A stretch of 11,905 nt of DNA from NCBI GenBank assembly GCA_027348305.1, contig DAIEPS010000037.1, forward strand, positions 1-11,905, given 5' to 3'. Source of the stretch: Anaerolineaceae bacterium (GTDB taxonomy: Bacteria > Chloroflexota > Anaerolineae > Anaerolineales > Anaerolineaceae). A program made the translations under genes and the position numbers. Positions 1-5,270 of the stretch are shown here, piece after piece (position 1 is the first letter of the stretch; the number at the start of each line of letters is the position of its first letter). Below the pieces are notes generated by a model. It saw only the letters and a program-made list of their open reading frames with translations, searched no databases and was not told where the DNA came from.

Positions 1-516
1 ATGTCAGCGATTTATGAATGCGCCCGTGCAGCTGCCACGCACGGCATTCCCATTATCGCGGATGGGGGCATCAAATACAGCGGTGATATCGTCAAAGCCA
101 TGGTCGCCGGCGCGGATACCGTCATGCTCGGCAGCCTGTTAGCCGGTCTTAAAGAATCCCCCGGTGAAGAGATCCTCTACGAGGGCCGCCAGTATAAGAC
201 CTACCGCGGCATGGGCTCAATGGGCGCACTTCAGGGCTACGGCAAGGACCGCTATGGCACCAACCAGGGCGGACCGGGCAAACTCGTTCCCGAAGGGGTC
301 GAGGGTATGATCCCGCTCAAAGGTTCACTGGATGACTACGTGTTCCAGCTTATCGGCGGTTTGCGCTCAGGCATGGGCTATGCCGGTGCCGGTGTTCTCG
401 AAGACCTACGCACGAAGACCCGTTTGATCCGCATCACCGGTGCAGGTCTGATCGAGAGCCACCCGCACGACATCACCATCACACGTGAAGCGCCCAACTA
501 CCAAAGAGGAAACTGA
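1..516 (+). CDS. guaB: IMP dehydrogenase, C-terminal part (5' end outside the window)
   Basis: This is the carboxy-terminal 171 residues of inosine-5'-monophosphate dehydrogenase, which oxidises IMP to XMP with NAD+ in the committed step of guanine nucleotide synthesis in the cytoplasm. The visible part has the family's phosphate-binding segments: ADGGIKYSGD (residues 20-29 of the fragment), MLGSLLAG (41-48) and the YRGMGSMGAL stretch (67-76). It also has the catalytic flap Arg-Tyr pair (R83-Y84 in KDRYG) and the PEGVEG segment near the potassium site. The fragment ends with the usual C-terminal GGLRSGMGYAGA and SHPHDITIT motifs. The first base of the window happens to be an ATG, but this Met lies inside the TIM barrel, after the catalytic loop of the family. 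The true start is therefore upstream and the entry is a 5' partial. A strong terminator follows the stop codon by 7 bases, so guaB ends its transcription unit. Confidence 0.96.
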   Translation: MSAIYECARAAATHGIPIIADGGIKYSGDIVKAMVAGADTVMLGSLLAGLKESPGEEILYEGRQYKTYRGMGSMGALQGYGKDRYGTNQGGPGKLVPEGVEGMIPLKGSLDDYVFQLIGGLRSGMGYAGAGVLEDLRTKTRLIRITGAGLIESHPHDITITREAPNYQRGN

Positions 517-523
517 TTGTCAC

Positions 524-551
524 AAGACCCGGCTTAAAACCGGGTCTTTTT
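524..551 (+). terminator. Rho-independent terminator of guaB
   Basis: A perfect 9-bp stem (AAGACCCGG / CCGGGTCTT, 524-532 and 540-548) closes a 7-base loop and runs directly into a T-tract (547-551). It lies just after the guaB stop codon and separates guaB from thioredoxin transcription. Confidence 0.9.
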
Positions 552-565
552 CTGGTAATTGATGT

Positions 566-593
566 GTAACTTTTTTACAGATTCTCCATCTAA
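566..593 (+). promoter_or_regulatory. Candidate ECF-sigma promoter upstream of thioredoxin
   Basis: GTAACTT (566-572) is followed, after exactly 16 bases, by TCTAA (589-593). This resembles the RpoE-type layout GAACTT-N16-TCTGA. The predicted transcript would start around 600, giving a short leader to the ATG at 626. The same GTAACTTTTT string occurs twice more in the window, both copies beside the ECF sigma gene. Promoter assignment from sequence alone is tentative. Confidence 0.4.
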
Positions 594-625
594 ATATGCA
601 AACAAACAAATATGGAGATGAAAAA

Positions 626-970
626 ATGAATGCACCCCTGCATGTTACCGATGAAGAATTTGAAAAAGTTGTCTTACAGTCGAAATTACCCGTGGTGGTC
701 GATTTTTGGGCGCCATGGTGCGGACCCTGCAAGATGGTAGGCCCCATTCTGGATAGGATCGCCAAAGAACAGGATGGCAAGTTGATCATCGCCAAGGTCA
801 ATACGGATGAAAATCCGCAGTGGGCGCAGCACTACGGCGTCCAGGGCATCCCCACCATGCTCTTCGTATCAGGCGGGAAGATCGTCCACACCCAGGTTGG
901 AGCACTGCCAGAACCTGTCTTGAAAGACATCCTCGGACAGTTCATGGAAATTGTTGCCAGCCCTAACTAA
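626..970 (+). CDS. trxA: Thioredoxin
   Basis: This is a 114-residue cytosolic thioredoxin, a dithiol-disulfide oxidoreductase that reduces protein disulfides and is recharged by thioredoxin reductase. The canonical active site WCGPC is at residues 31-35 and the conserved cis-proline is P76 in GIPT. D26 in VDFWAPWC is the buried acidic residue of the family. Length and motif order match single-domain bacterial thioredoxins. The start at 626 is chosen over an in-frame ATG at 596 because GGAG (614-617) lies 8 bases upstream of it, whereas the longer version has no ribosome binding site and adds a non-family tail. A DUF2892 membrane protein follows after 50 bases on the same strand with no terminator between, so the two are probably cotranscribed. 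An ECF-like promoter candidate lies upstream. No thioredoxin reductase gene is present in this window. Confidence 0.95.
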   Translation: MNAPLHVTDEEFEKVVLQSKLPVVVDFWAPWCGPCKMVGPILDRIAKEQDGKLIIAKVNTDENPQWAQHYGVQGIPTMLFVSGGKIVHTQVGALPEPVLKDILGQFMEIVASPN

Positions 971-1020
971 GTCAAATAGACAGTCAATATCCGTATAGTT
1001 ATGCTCTAGGAGAGGTTTTT

Positions 1021-1221
1021 ATGAAAACAAATGAGTCAGTTTTGGATCGTGTGATCAGAGTGGTGGTCGGCCTTGTGATGGTTGCCCTTTACGCGTTTGG
1101 CGCTGTCACCGGTGGGCTTGGAGTCGTGCTGACCATCGTAGGTGCGGTCCTCGTTGTAACCGGAGCTGTTGGTTTTTGCCCTCTCTATGCTTTATTGAAG
1201 ATCCAGACCGCGAAAAAATAG
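1021..1221 (+). CDS. Small DUF2892 (YgaP-like) inner-membrane protein
   Basis: This 66-residue protein has two hydrophobic segments, roughly residues 11-29 and 32-52, separated by a Gly-rich turn. The family signature GFCPLYALL is at 51-59 and includes the single cysteine C53. It matches the DUF2892/YgaP transmembrane family in length, in the N-terminal basic helix (LDRVIRVVVG) and in the C-terminal Cys-Pro motif. In YgaP proper this domain is attached to a rhodanese, whereas here it stands alone. The biochemical role is unknown. The pairing with thioredoxin suggests, by inference only, a redox or sulfur-related membrane function. A strong ribosome binding site, AGGAGAGG (1008-1015), precedes the ATG. 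A bidirectional terminator follows. Confidence 0.85.
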   Translation: MKTNESVLDRVIRVVVGLVMVALYAFGAVTGGLGVVLTIVGAVLVVTGAVGFCPLYALLKIQTAKK

Positions 1222-1244
1222 CATAGATAAAATTGGTTAAAAAG

Positions 1245-1278
1245 AAAAGCCTCACAATTCTGGTTGTGAGGCTTTTTT
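1245..1278. terminator. Bidirectional terminator between convergent units
   Basis: A perfect 13-bp stem (1245-1257 with 1264-1276, core GCCTCACAA) closes a 6-base loop. A T-run (1273-1278) follows on the + strand, and an A-rich left flank gives a T-run on the - strand. It serves the DUF2892 gene (+) and the anti-sigma gene ending at 1295 (-). Confidence 0.88.
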
Positions 1279-1294
1279 GTTAAGAAAAAAAGGT

Positions 1295-1579
1295 TTATTT
1301 ATTTGCATCAGTAATGTTTGGGGAAGGCAAATAATCTTTCAGATCGAGTTTGGCAAATAACCTCTCCTTCACATCACCTGAAAGCTCTACGTTATCATTG
1401 CAATGTTCGTATAATTCCACAGTCTTCCGCAGCGTATTGACAACCACCCGGCAGTTATCACAGGTCTTCATGTGCTCTTCAATTTGAGCGCATATCTCTG
1501 CTTGCAGGTTACCGTCGATGTAGTCAGATAGATCCCCCAGGAGAGTATTACATTTCTCAGTATGGACGTGTTCGCTCAT
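1295..1579 (-). CDS. Zinc-binding anti-sigma factor, RsrA-like
   Basis: This 94-residue soluble protein of the ZAS (zf-HC2) anti-sigma class is predicted to hold the ECF sigma factor encoded just upstream in an inactive complex. The diagnostic H36-x3-C40-x2-C43 motif is present, with C10 as a likely fourth zinc ligand, plus C30 and C60. The spacing C10...C30-x5-H36-x3-C40-x2-C43...C60 closely parallels the actinobacterial redox switch RsrA as I remember it (C11, C31, H37, C41, C44, C61/62). The region after C60, ending in GDVKERLFAKLDL, also resembles RsrA. RsrA's N-terminal C3 is not matched; H4 and H6 occupy that area. There is no transmembrane segment, so sensing would be cytoplasmic, unlike RseA-type anti-sigmas. 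The ATG overlaps the sigma stop as ATGA, which implies translational coupling. The anti-sigma call is firm, while redox sensing is inferred. Confidence 0.85.
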   Translation of the reverse strand: MSEHVHTEKCNTLLGDLSDYIDGNLQAEICAQIEEHMKTCDNCRVVVNTLRKTVELYEHCNDNVELSGDVKERLFAKLDLKDYLPSPNITDANK

Positions 1580-2181
1580 TTGGATTTCTCCTTTTCTACC
1601 TTTTCGGCATAATACTCTGCCAATTCCTGGCGCAGCCGAAGTCTTGCTCGTAATAATCGGGTTTTTACATTGTTCTCAGTGATCTGCATGACTTCTGAGG
1701 TCTCTTGAATGGACATCCCTTCGAGGTCTCGTAAAACAAAAACTGTCTTTAAGTTTTCCGGAAGCCTTTGAATGGCATCATCCATAAATTTACGCGATTC
1801 AGAGGTTAACAACTCGTTTTCAGGCAGGCAGCAGAAATCTACAATTTCCATGCCTGTGCTTTCCTCTTCCGAATCGAATGGCTGAGTGTCATCCACCGAC
1901 ACCATGGGGGTTTTCCGTTTGCGGATCAACATAAGCGCTTCGTTAACCGCAATCCTGTGCAGCCAGGTGGAAAGGCTTGACCGGCCTTCAAATGTAGGGA
2001 GCGCCTTAAGAGCCTTCATATAAGTTTCCTGAAGTACATCCTCTGCATCCTGTTCATCTCCGAGGATTTGCCGGGCAGTGCGATAAATTTGAGTTGAAGT
2101 TTCATCAACCAGCCTGGCAAATGCCTGACGGTCTCCTTGTTTCAATGCAGTCAAAAAATCGGATTCGTCTCTTTCACTCAC
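1576..2181 (-). CDS. RNA polymerase ECF sigma factor (sigma-70 family)
   Basis: This sigma factor of about 201 residues directs RNA polymerase to a stress regulon. Region 2 spans about residues 8-83 and contains the conserved DAEDVLQET (45-53), where core binding and -10 melting reside, and SLSTWLHRIAVNEAL. Region 4 spans about 139-185 with the helix-turn-helix SIQETSEVMQITENNVKTRL that reads the -35. The linker contains an adjacent cysteine pair (C117-C118), which is unusual. The start is uncertain. A TTG at 2220 would give 214 residues but has no ribosome binding site and lies inside an 18-base palindrome. The GTG at 2181 has GGAAGGG (2194-2200) 12 bases upstream and gives a normal family N-terminus, so it is preferred. 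The gene overlaps its anti-sigma partner by four bases. Regulation is probably by the anti-sigma plus possible autoregulation. Confidence 0.9.
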   Translation of the reverse strand: MSERDESDFLTALKQGDRQAFARLVDETSTQIYRTARQILGDEQDAEDVLQETYMKALKALPTFEGRSSLSTWLHRIAVNEALMLIRKRKTPMVSVDDTQPFDSEEESTGMEIVDFCCLPENELLTSESRKFMDDAIQRLPENLKTVFVLRDLEGMSIQETSEVMQITENNVKTRLLRARLRLRQELAEYYAEKVEKEKSK

Positions 2182-2209
2182 TTGGATGTTTTTCCCTTCC
2201 AAAAAGTTA

Positions 2210-2227
2210 CCAATTTTCAAAAATTGG
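2210..2227. repeat. 18-bp palindrome at the 5' end of the sigma gene
   Basis: CCAATTTT-CA-AAAATTGG is a perfect 8-bp inverted repeat with a 2-base centre. It covers the alternative TTG start of the sigma gene. It could be an operator or a hairpin in the 5' leader; its position favours the downstream GTG as the true start. Confidence 0.6.
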
Positions 2228-2236
2228 CAGCTTGTT

Positions 2237-2256
2237 CAATCAGCAATGCTTGATTG
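2237..2256. repeat. Inverted repeat in the sigma-gene leader
   Basis: CAATCA (2237-2242) and TGATTG (2251-2256) form a 6-bp inverted repeat around 8 bases, 9 bases from the 18-bp palindrome. Both would lie in the leader of a transcript starting near 2271 on the - strand. Six pairs alone is weak evidence. Confidence 0.35.
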
Positions 2257-2277
2257 TAACTTTTTTCTGAAAAATAA

Positions 2278-2306
2278 CAAATAAGAACTGCGATTAACAA
2301 TGTCAA
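2278..2306 (-). promoter_or_regulatory. Candidate housekeeping promoter of the sigma/anti-sigma operon
   Basis: On the - strand a perfect TTGACA (2306-2301) is followed after 17 bases by TATTTG (2283-2278), which matches the first three positions of TATAAT. The predicted leader would be roughly 90 bases to the GTG at 2181. The -35 is convincing; the -10 is weak. Confidence 0.4.
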
Positions 2307-2405
2307 AATTCACATGACTAATTCATACGCCGTTCATGATTTCTTCACATCTTTTTTCTAAACTAATACTAGTTCACCAACAAATCAACAAATAAGGAGT
2401 AATAA

Positions 2406-2936
2406 ATGAAAAAAGCTTTAGTCGTATCTCTCGTCCTCGTTGCCGCTGTTTTTACCCTGGGTTCTGTCAATAAGGTGTATGCCTCTTCAGGAACCCCCTC
2501 AACTACTGCCGCTACTTCAAATTATGGTTTTGGCGGAAACGGTGGAATGATGGGCGCTGGCACCAACGGCAGCCAACAAGGGGTGTTACATGATGAGATG
2601 GTAAAAGTGATGGCTGAAAAACTCGGCATCACCGTGGACGATCTGAATACCCGGCTTGCCAATGGCGAGACCATGTATTCCATCGCTCTGGCTGAAGGCT
2701 TGACCGCTGACCAGGCAAAAACCCTCATGCTGGATGCCAGAAACCAGGCTATTGACCAGGCTGTGCTCAATGGTGATCTCACCCAGGCCCAGGCCGATTG
2801 GATGAAAACCCGCAGCAACATTATGGGTACCGGCACACGCGGAGCCAATGGTGTTGCAGGAACACGTGGCATGATGGGCGGTGCCCGTGGAGCCAATGGA
2901 ACCGGCACCTGCATCGGTGTGTACTCAGGTAATTAG
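2406..2936 (+). CDS. Secreted Gly/Met/Asn-rich protein with a helical DUF2680-like core, function unknown
   Basis: This 176-residue exported protein has a signal peptide at residues 1-26 with a basic MKK start, a hydrophobic core and a probable cut after VYA. The mature part begins with a low-complexity Ser/Thr/Gly/Asn segment containing GGMMGAG. A helical region at about 63-135 follows, with the repeat-like phrases LGITVDDLNTRLANGETM, ALAEGLTADQAKTLM and NGDLTQAQADWM. These resemble DUF2680-type secreted proteins and related 'LGIT/GLT' repeat proteins. The C-terminal 40 residues are Gly-rich with RGANG twice and another MMG, ending in a lone Cys. The ribosome binding site AAGGAG (2394-2399) lies 6 bases before the ATG. 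The gene sits beside an ECF sigma operon and upstream of a two-component pair, so it may be an envelope-stress or metal-response output. That role is inferred; no catalytic motif is visible. Confidence 0.8.
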   Translation: MKKALVVSLVLVAAVFTLGSVNKVYASSGTPSTTAATSNYGFGGNGGMMGAGTNGSQQGVLHDEMVKVMAEKLGITVDDLNTRLANGETMYSIALAEGLTADQAKTLMLDARNQAIDQAVLNGDLTQAQADWMKTRSNIMGTGTRGANGVAGTRGMMGGARGANGTGTCIGVYSGN

Positions 2937-2956
2937 TTGAGCAATTGAAAGGTAAT

Positions 2957-2981
2957 GAAGGTGCCAGTTCCTGGCACCTTC
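2957..2981. repeat. Perfect 11-bp hairpin downstream of the secreted-protein gene
   Basis: GAAGGTGCCAG (2957-2967) pairs perfectly with CTGGCACCTTC (2971-2981) across a 3-base loop. No T-tract follows, so it is not a standard terminator, although it may still stop or stabilise the transcript. Its core GCCAG-N3-CTGGC recurs in the hairpin at 7032-7054. Confidence 0.7.
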
Positions 2982-3030
2982 GCCGTTCTTGTTGAATCAA
3001 TTTTTTGATGCCATTTTTCTTCAATTCAAA

Positions 3031-3036
3031 TATAAT
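3031..3036 (+). promoter_or_regulatory. Perfect -10 box placed for a leaderless response-regulator transcript
   Basis: TATAAT (3031-3036) ends six bases before the ATG at 3043, so transcription would begin at or next to the start codon. No Shine-Dalgarno sequence is present. No good -35 is seen at normal spacing; TTGATG (3005-3010) lies 20 bases away. Confidence 0.55.
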
Positions 3037-3042
3037 GAACTC

Positions 3043-3738
3043 ATGACAGAACTAACCCAAAAAATCCTCATCGTGGATGATGAACCCCAAATCCTAAAAA
3101 TTCTGCGAGCTTACCTCGAAAAGGAAGGCTACCTCGTCGTTTCTGCCATGGACGGCAGACTGGCACTTGAAGTCTTTAACCACGAAAACCCCTCCTTTGT
3201 TATTCTCGACTTGAACCTGCCCGGCATGGACGGGCTTGAAGTCTGCCGCGAAATACGTCACCACTCAACCGTCCCAATATTGATGCTGACGGCGCGTGTC
3301 GAAGAAGTGGATAAACTGATCGGCCTGGAATTGGGCGCGGATGATTACGTGGTGAAACCATTTAGTCCACGTGAAGTGGTCGCCAGGATAAAAACGATCA
3401 TGAAGCGTGTCAATGCTTCCACGCATAAAGGCGAGATCATCCAGGCAGGCAACCTGACCATCGACCTTGGACAGCATACCGTTAACCTGGACGGCCGGAT
3501 GATTGATCTCACCCCTACCGAATTTCAGATCCTGGTAACGCTGGCCAGCAACCCCAAACGCGTTTTTTCGCGATTGCAAATCATGGAACATGCCCAGGGA
3601 GATGCTTTCGAAGGTTACGAACGTACCATTGATGCACACATCAAGAATTTGCGCATCAAACTTGAACCTGATCCCAGGAACCCGGTATACATTCAAACCG
3701 TTTTTGGATTGGGATATAAATTCGAGTTGGCAGCATGA
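3043..3738 (+). CDS. OmpR-family response regulator
   Basis: This 231-residue two-component response regulator is activated by its partner kinase and acts as a DNA-binding transcription factor. The receiver domain (about residues 6-120) has the acidic pair D12-D13, the phospho-acceptor D56 in ILDLNLPGMDG, T83 in MLTAR and K105 in VVKPF. A winged-helix OmpR/PhoB domain follows (about 135-230), with the recognisable LTPTEFQIL, RTIDAHIKNLRIKLEP and VFGLGYKFE segments. The start at 3043 is chosen because the receiver fold normally begins within about ten residues of the start. The longer TTG alternative at 2989 adds an unrelated tail without a ribosome binding site. The only start signal is a TATAAT six bases upstream, which suggests a leaderless message. 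The stop overlaps the kinase ATG (ATGA), so the pair is an operon. Target genes are unknown; the adjacent secreted protein is a candidate. Confidence 0.95.
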   Translation: MTELTQKILIVDDEPQILKILRAYLEKEGYLVVSAMDGRLALEVFNHENPSFVILDLNLPGMDGLEVCREIRHHSTVPILMLTARVEEVDKLIGLELGADDYVVKPFSPREVVARIKTIMKRVNASTHKGEIIQAGNLTIDLGQHTVNLDGRMIDLTPTEFQILVTLASNPKRVFSRLQIMEHAQGDAFEGYERTIDAHIKNLRIKLEPDPRNPVYIQTVFGLGYKFELAA

Positions 3739-5201
3739 ATATGAAAAATAGCTGGCTGTTTAAGTTGCTTGGTGCCTTTCTGGTCATCATTGCTATAGGC
3801 GGTTTGGTGACTTCTTTTTTAACTTCACGAGCCACACTCAGGGCGTTTAATCTCTACACGACACGCAGCGGACAGATCTGGGCTCAACGCCTCGCTCCTG
3901 ACCTGGTTGAATACTATGAACTTAACAATAGTTGGCAGGGTGTCGACGTCTTTCTTGAAGCATCCTGGATGACTCAGCAGCATCAAGCCATGATGGGGCA
4001 AGGCAATGGAAATGGAAATGGAAAAGGTTTAGGCCAGGGCTTATTTTCTGATAATTCCATGATGGGAGCACTGGGTCAGCGCCTGATCCTCACCGATCAA
4101 CAGGGAATGGTGGTCTATGATTCTTTGGATGAATTTACCGGCATTCAACTTGCTCCGAGTGAAATCAAAAAAGGCATTCCAATCCTGATCGATAACAAAA
4201 GTGTTGGTACACTCTTGATCACCCCCGGGAGCCTGTCAGCTTCTTCATCTCTGTCAAATGAATTTCAGGTCTCGGTTCGCCGCGCCGTAATCAGTTCTGG
4301 CCTGATCGCCGGCATTACCGCACTGGCGCTCGGGATATTCCTGTTCTTTCAAATTACGGCTCCCATGCGCAAGCTGCGCAAGGCCGCTTCTGCTATTGCC
4401 GATGGCGACCTGTCCCAGCGGGTAGAAATCCAAGGTCAGGATGAATTTGCCCAGCTTGGAGAGACCTTTAACCAGATGGCCGCCAATCTTTCGCAAGCTG
4501 AACTGCACCGCCAGCATTTGATGGCGGATGTCGCCCACGAACTACGCACCCCGCTCACGGCCATCCAGGGCACCGTGGAGGGCATGCAAGACGGGGTGCT
4601 GCCCTGTGACTCTGAACAGTTGAATGCGCTGCTTGCAGAGACCACGCTGCTCAACCGTTTGATCGAAGACTTGCGCCTGCTATCCCTGGCTGAAACCAAT
4701 CAACTCAAACTTCTCCGCCAACCCATTGAGATAAACAGCTTGATCACTCAGATCCTCGAACGGATCCAGCCTCAAGCCCGCATGAACGATATTAACCTTG
4801 ACCATTCCCTGCAGGATGGGCTTCCCGCGCTCCAATTGGATCCTGACCGCATCACCCAAATATTGACGAATCTAATCACCAACGCCTTGAGATATACCCC
4901 AAAACACGGCTCGATTCAAGTTGCCACGTCTCAAAAAGACACAACGGACGCAGTAACCATTTCAGTAACAGATACCGGTACGGGCATTACCACACAGGAT
5001 CTTCCCCATGTATTTGACCGCTTTTACCGCGCGGATAAATCCCGTTCACGCGCGAGCGGGGGCTCAGGCCTGGGGCTGGCCATCGTCAAAGAACTGGTCG
5101 AAGCCCACGGAGGTACTATCAAGGTCGAAAGCCCGGTCTTCGATACAGATGATCATCAGGGATACGGAACCCGCTTTATCATGCATTTTCCACCCCAATA
5201 A
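3735..5201 (+). CDS. Membrane sensor histidine kinase (BaeS-like)
   Basis: This 488-residue sensor kinase is the cognate partner of the upstream regulator. Transmembrane helix 1 is at about residues 8-28, an extracytoplasmic sensor at 29-184, helix 2 at about 185-206, and a HAMP domain at about 208-258 (PMRKLRKAASAIADGDL). The dimerisation and phosphotransfer helix contains H268 in DVAHELRTPL. The ATPase domain has N383 of the N box, D413-TGTG of G1, the F box DRFYRAD, and GGSGLGLA (443-449) of G2. All catalytic elements are intact. The sensor carries a low-complexity stretch, QGNGNGNGKGLGQG, flanked by MMG at 86-88 and 109-111, echoing the secreted protein upstream. The ligand is unknown; cell-envelope stress or a metal is plausible but inferred. 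A second in-frame ATG at 3741 is an alternative start. A bidirectional terminator follows the stop. Confidence 0.94.
   Translation: MNMKNSWLFKLLGAFLVIIAIGGLVTSFLTSRATLRAFNLYTTRSGQIWAQRLAPDLVEYYELNNSWQGVDVFLEASWMTQQHQAMMGQGNGNGNGKGLGQGLFSDNSMMGALGQRLILTDQQGMVVYDSLDEFTGIQLAPSEIKKGIPILIDNKSVGTLLITPGSLSASSSLSNEFQVSVRRAVISSGLIAGITALALGIFLFFQITAPMRKLRKAASAIADGDLSQRVEIQGQDEFAQLGETFNQMAANLSQAELHRQHLMADVAHELRTPLTAIQGTVEGMQDGVLPCDSEQLNALLAETTLLNRLIEDLRLLSLAETNQLKLLRQPIEINSLITQILERIQPQARMNDINLDHSLQDGLPALQLDPDRITQILTNLITNALRYTPKHGSIQVATSQKDTTDAVTISVTDTGTGITTQDLPHVFDRFYRADKSRSRASGGSGLGLAIVKELVEAHGGTIKVESPVFDTDDHQGYGTRFIMHFPPQ
4005..4022 (+). repeat. Three tandem AATGGA units inside the kinase sensor domain
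   Basis: Three exact AATGGA hexamers encode NGNGNG in the extracytoplasmic domain. Six-base units keep the frame, so copy-number change would only lengthen or shorten this linker. Confidence 0.75.
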
Positions 5202-5222
5202 TTTGGAAAACCAAAAAAAAAG

Positions 5223-5254
5223 CCGCTTGAAGTATTTTCATTCAAGCGGTTTTT
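5223..5254. terminator. Bidirectional terminator between the kinase and the SulP transporter
   Basis: A perfect 9-bp stem CCGCTTGAA / TTCAAGCGG (5223-5231, 5241-5249) closes a 9-base loop. TTTTT follows on the + strand. On the other side, a run of A residues before 5222 provides a T-run on the - strand. It serves the two convergent genes on either side. Confidence 0.9.
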
Positions 5255-5270
5255 ATATTTTGATCAAGCG

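Noticed and set aside
596..625. Thioredoxin start ten codons upstream
   Set aside because: No ribosome binding site there, and the predicted promoter -10 would overlap that start; the ATG at 626 has GGAG at proper spacing.
2522..2914. 130-codon Pro/Ala-rich frame on the - strand opposite the secreted-protein gene
   Set aside because: The composition is what the complement of the Gly-rich coding sequence would give. The + frame has a signal peptide and ribosome binding site, so the - frame is a shadow.
2989..3042. TTG start for the response regulator 18 codons upstream
   Set aside because: It would place the promoter-like TATAAT inside the gene and add a tail not seen in OmpR-family regulators.
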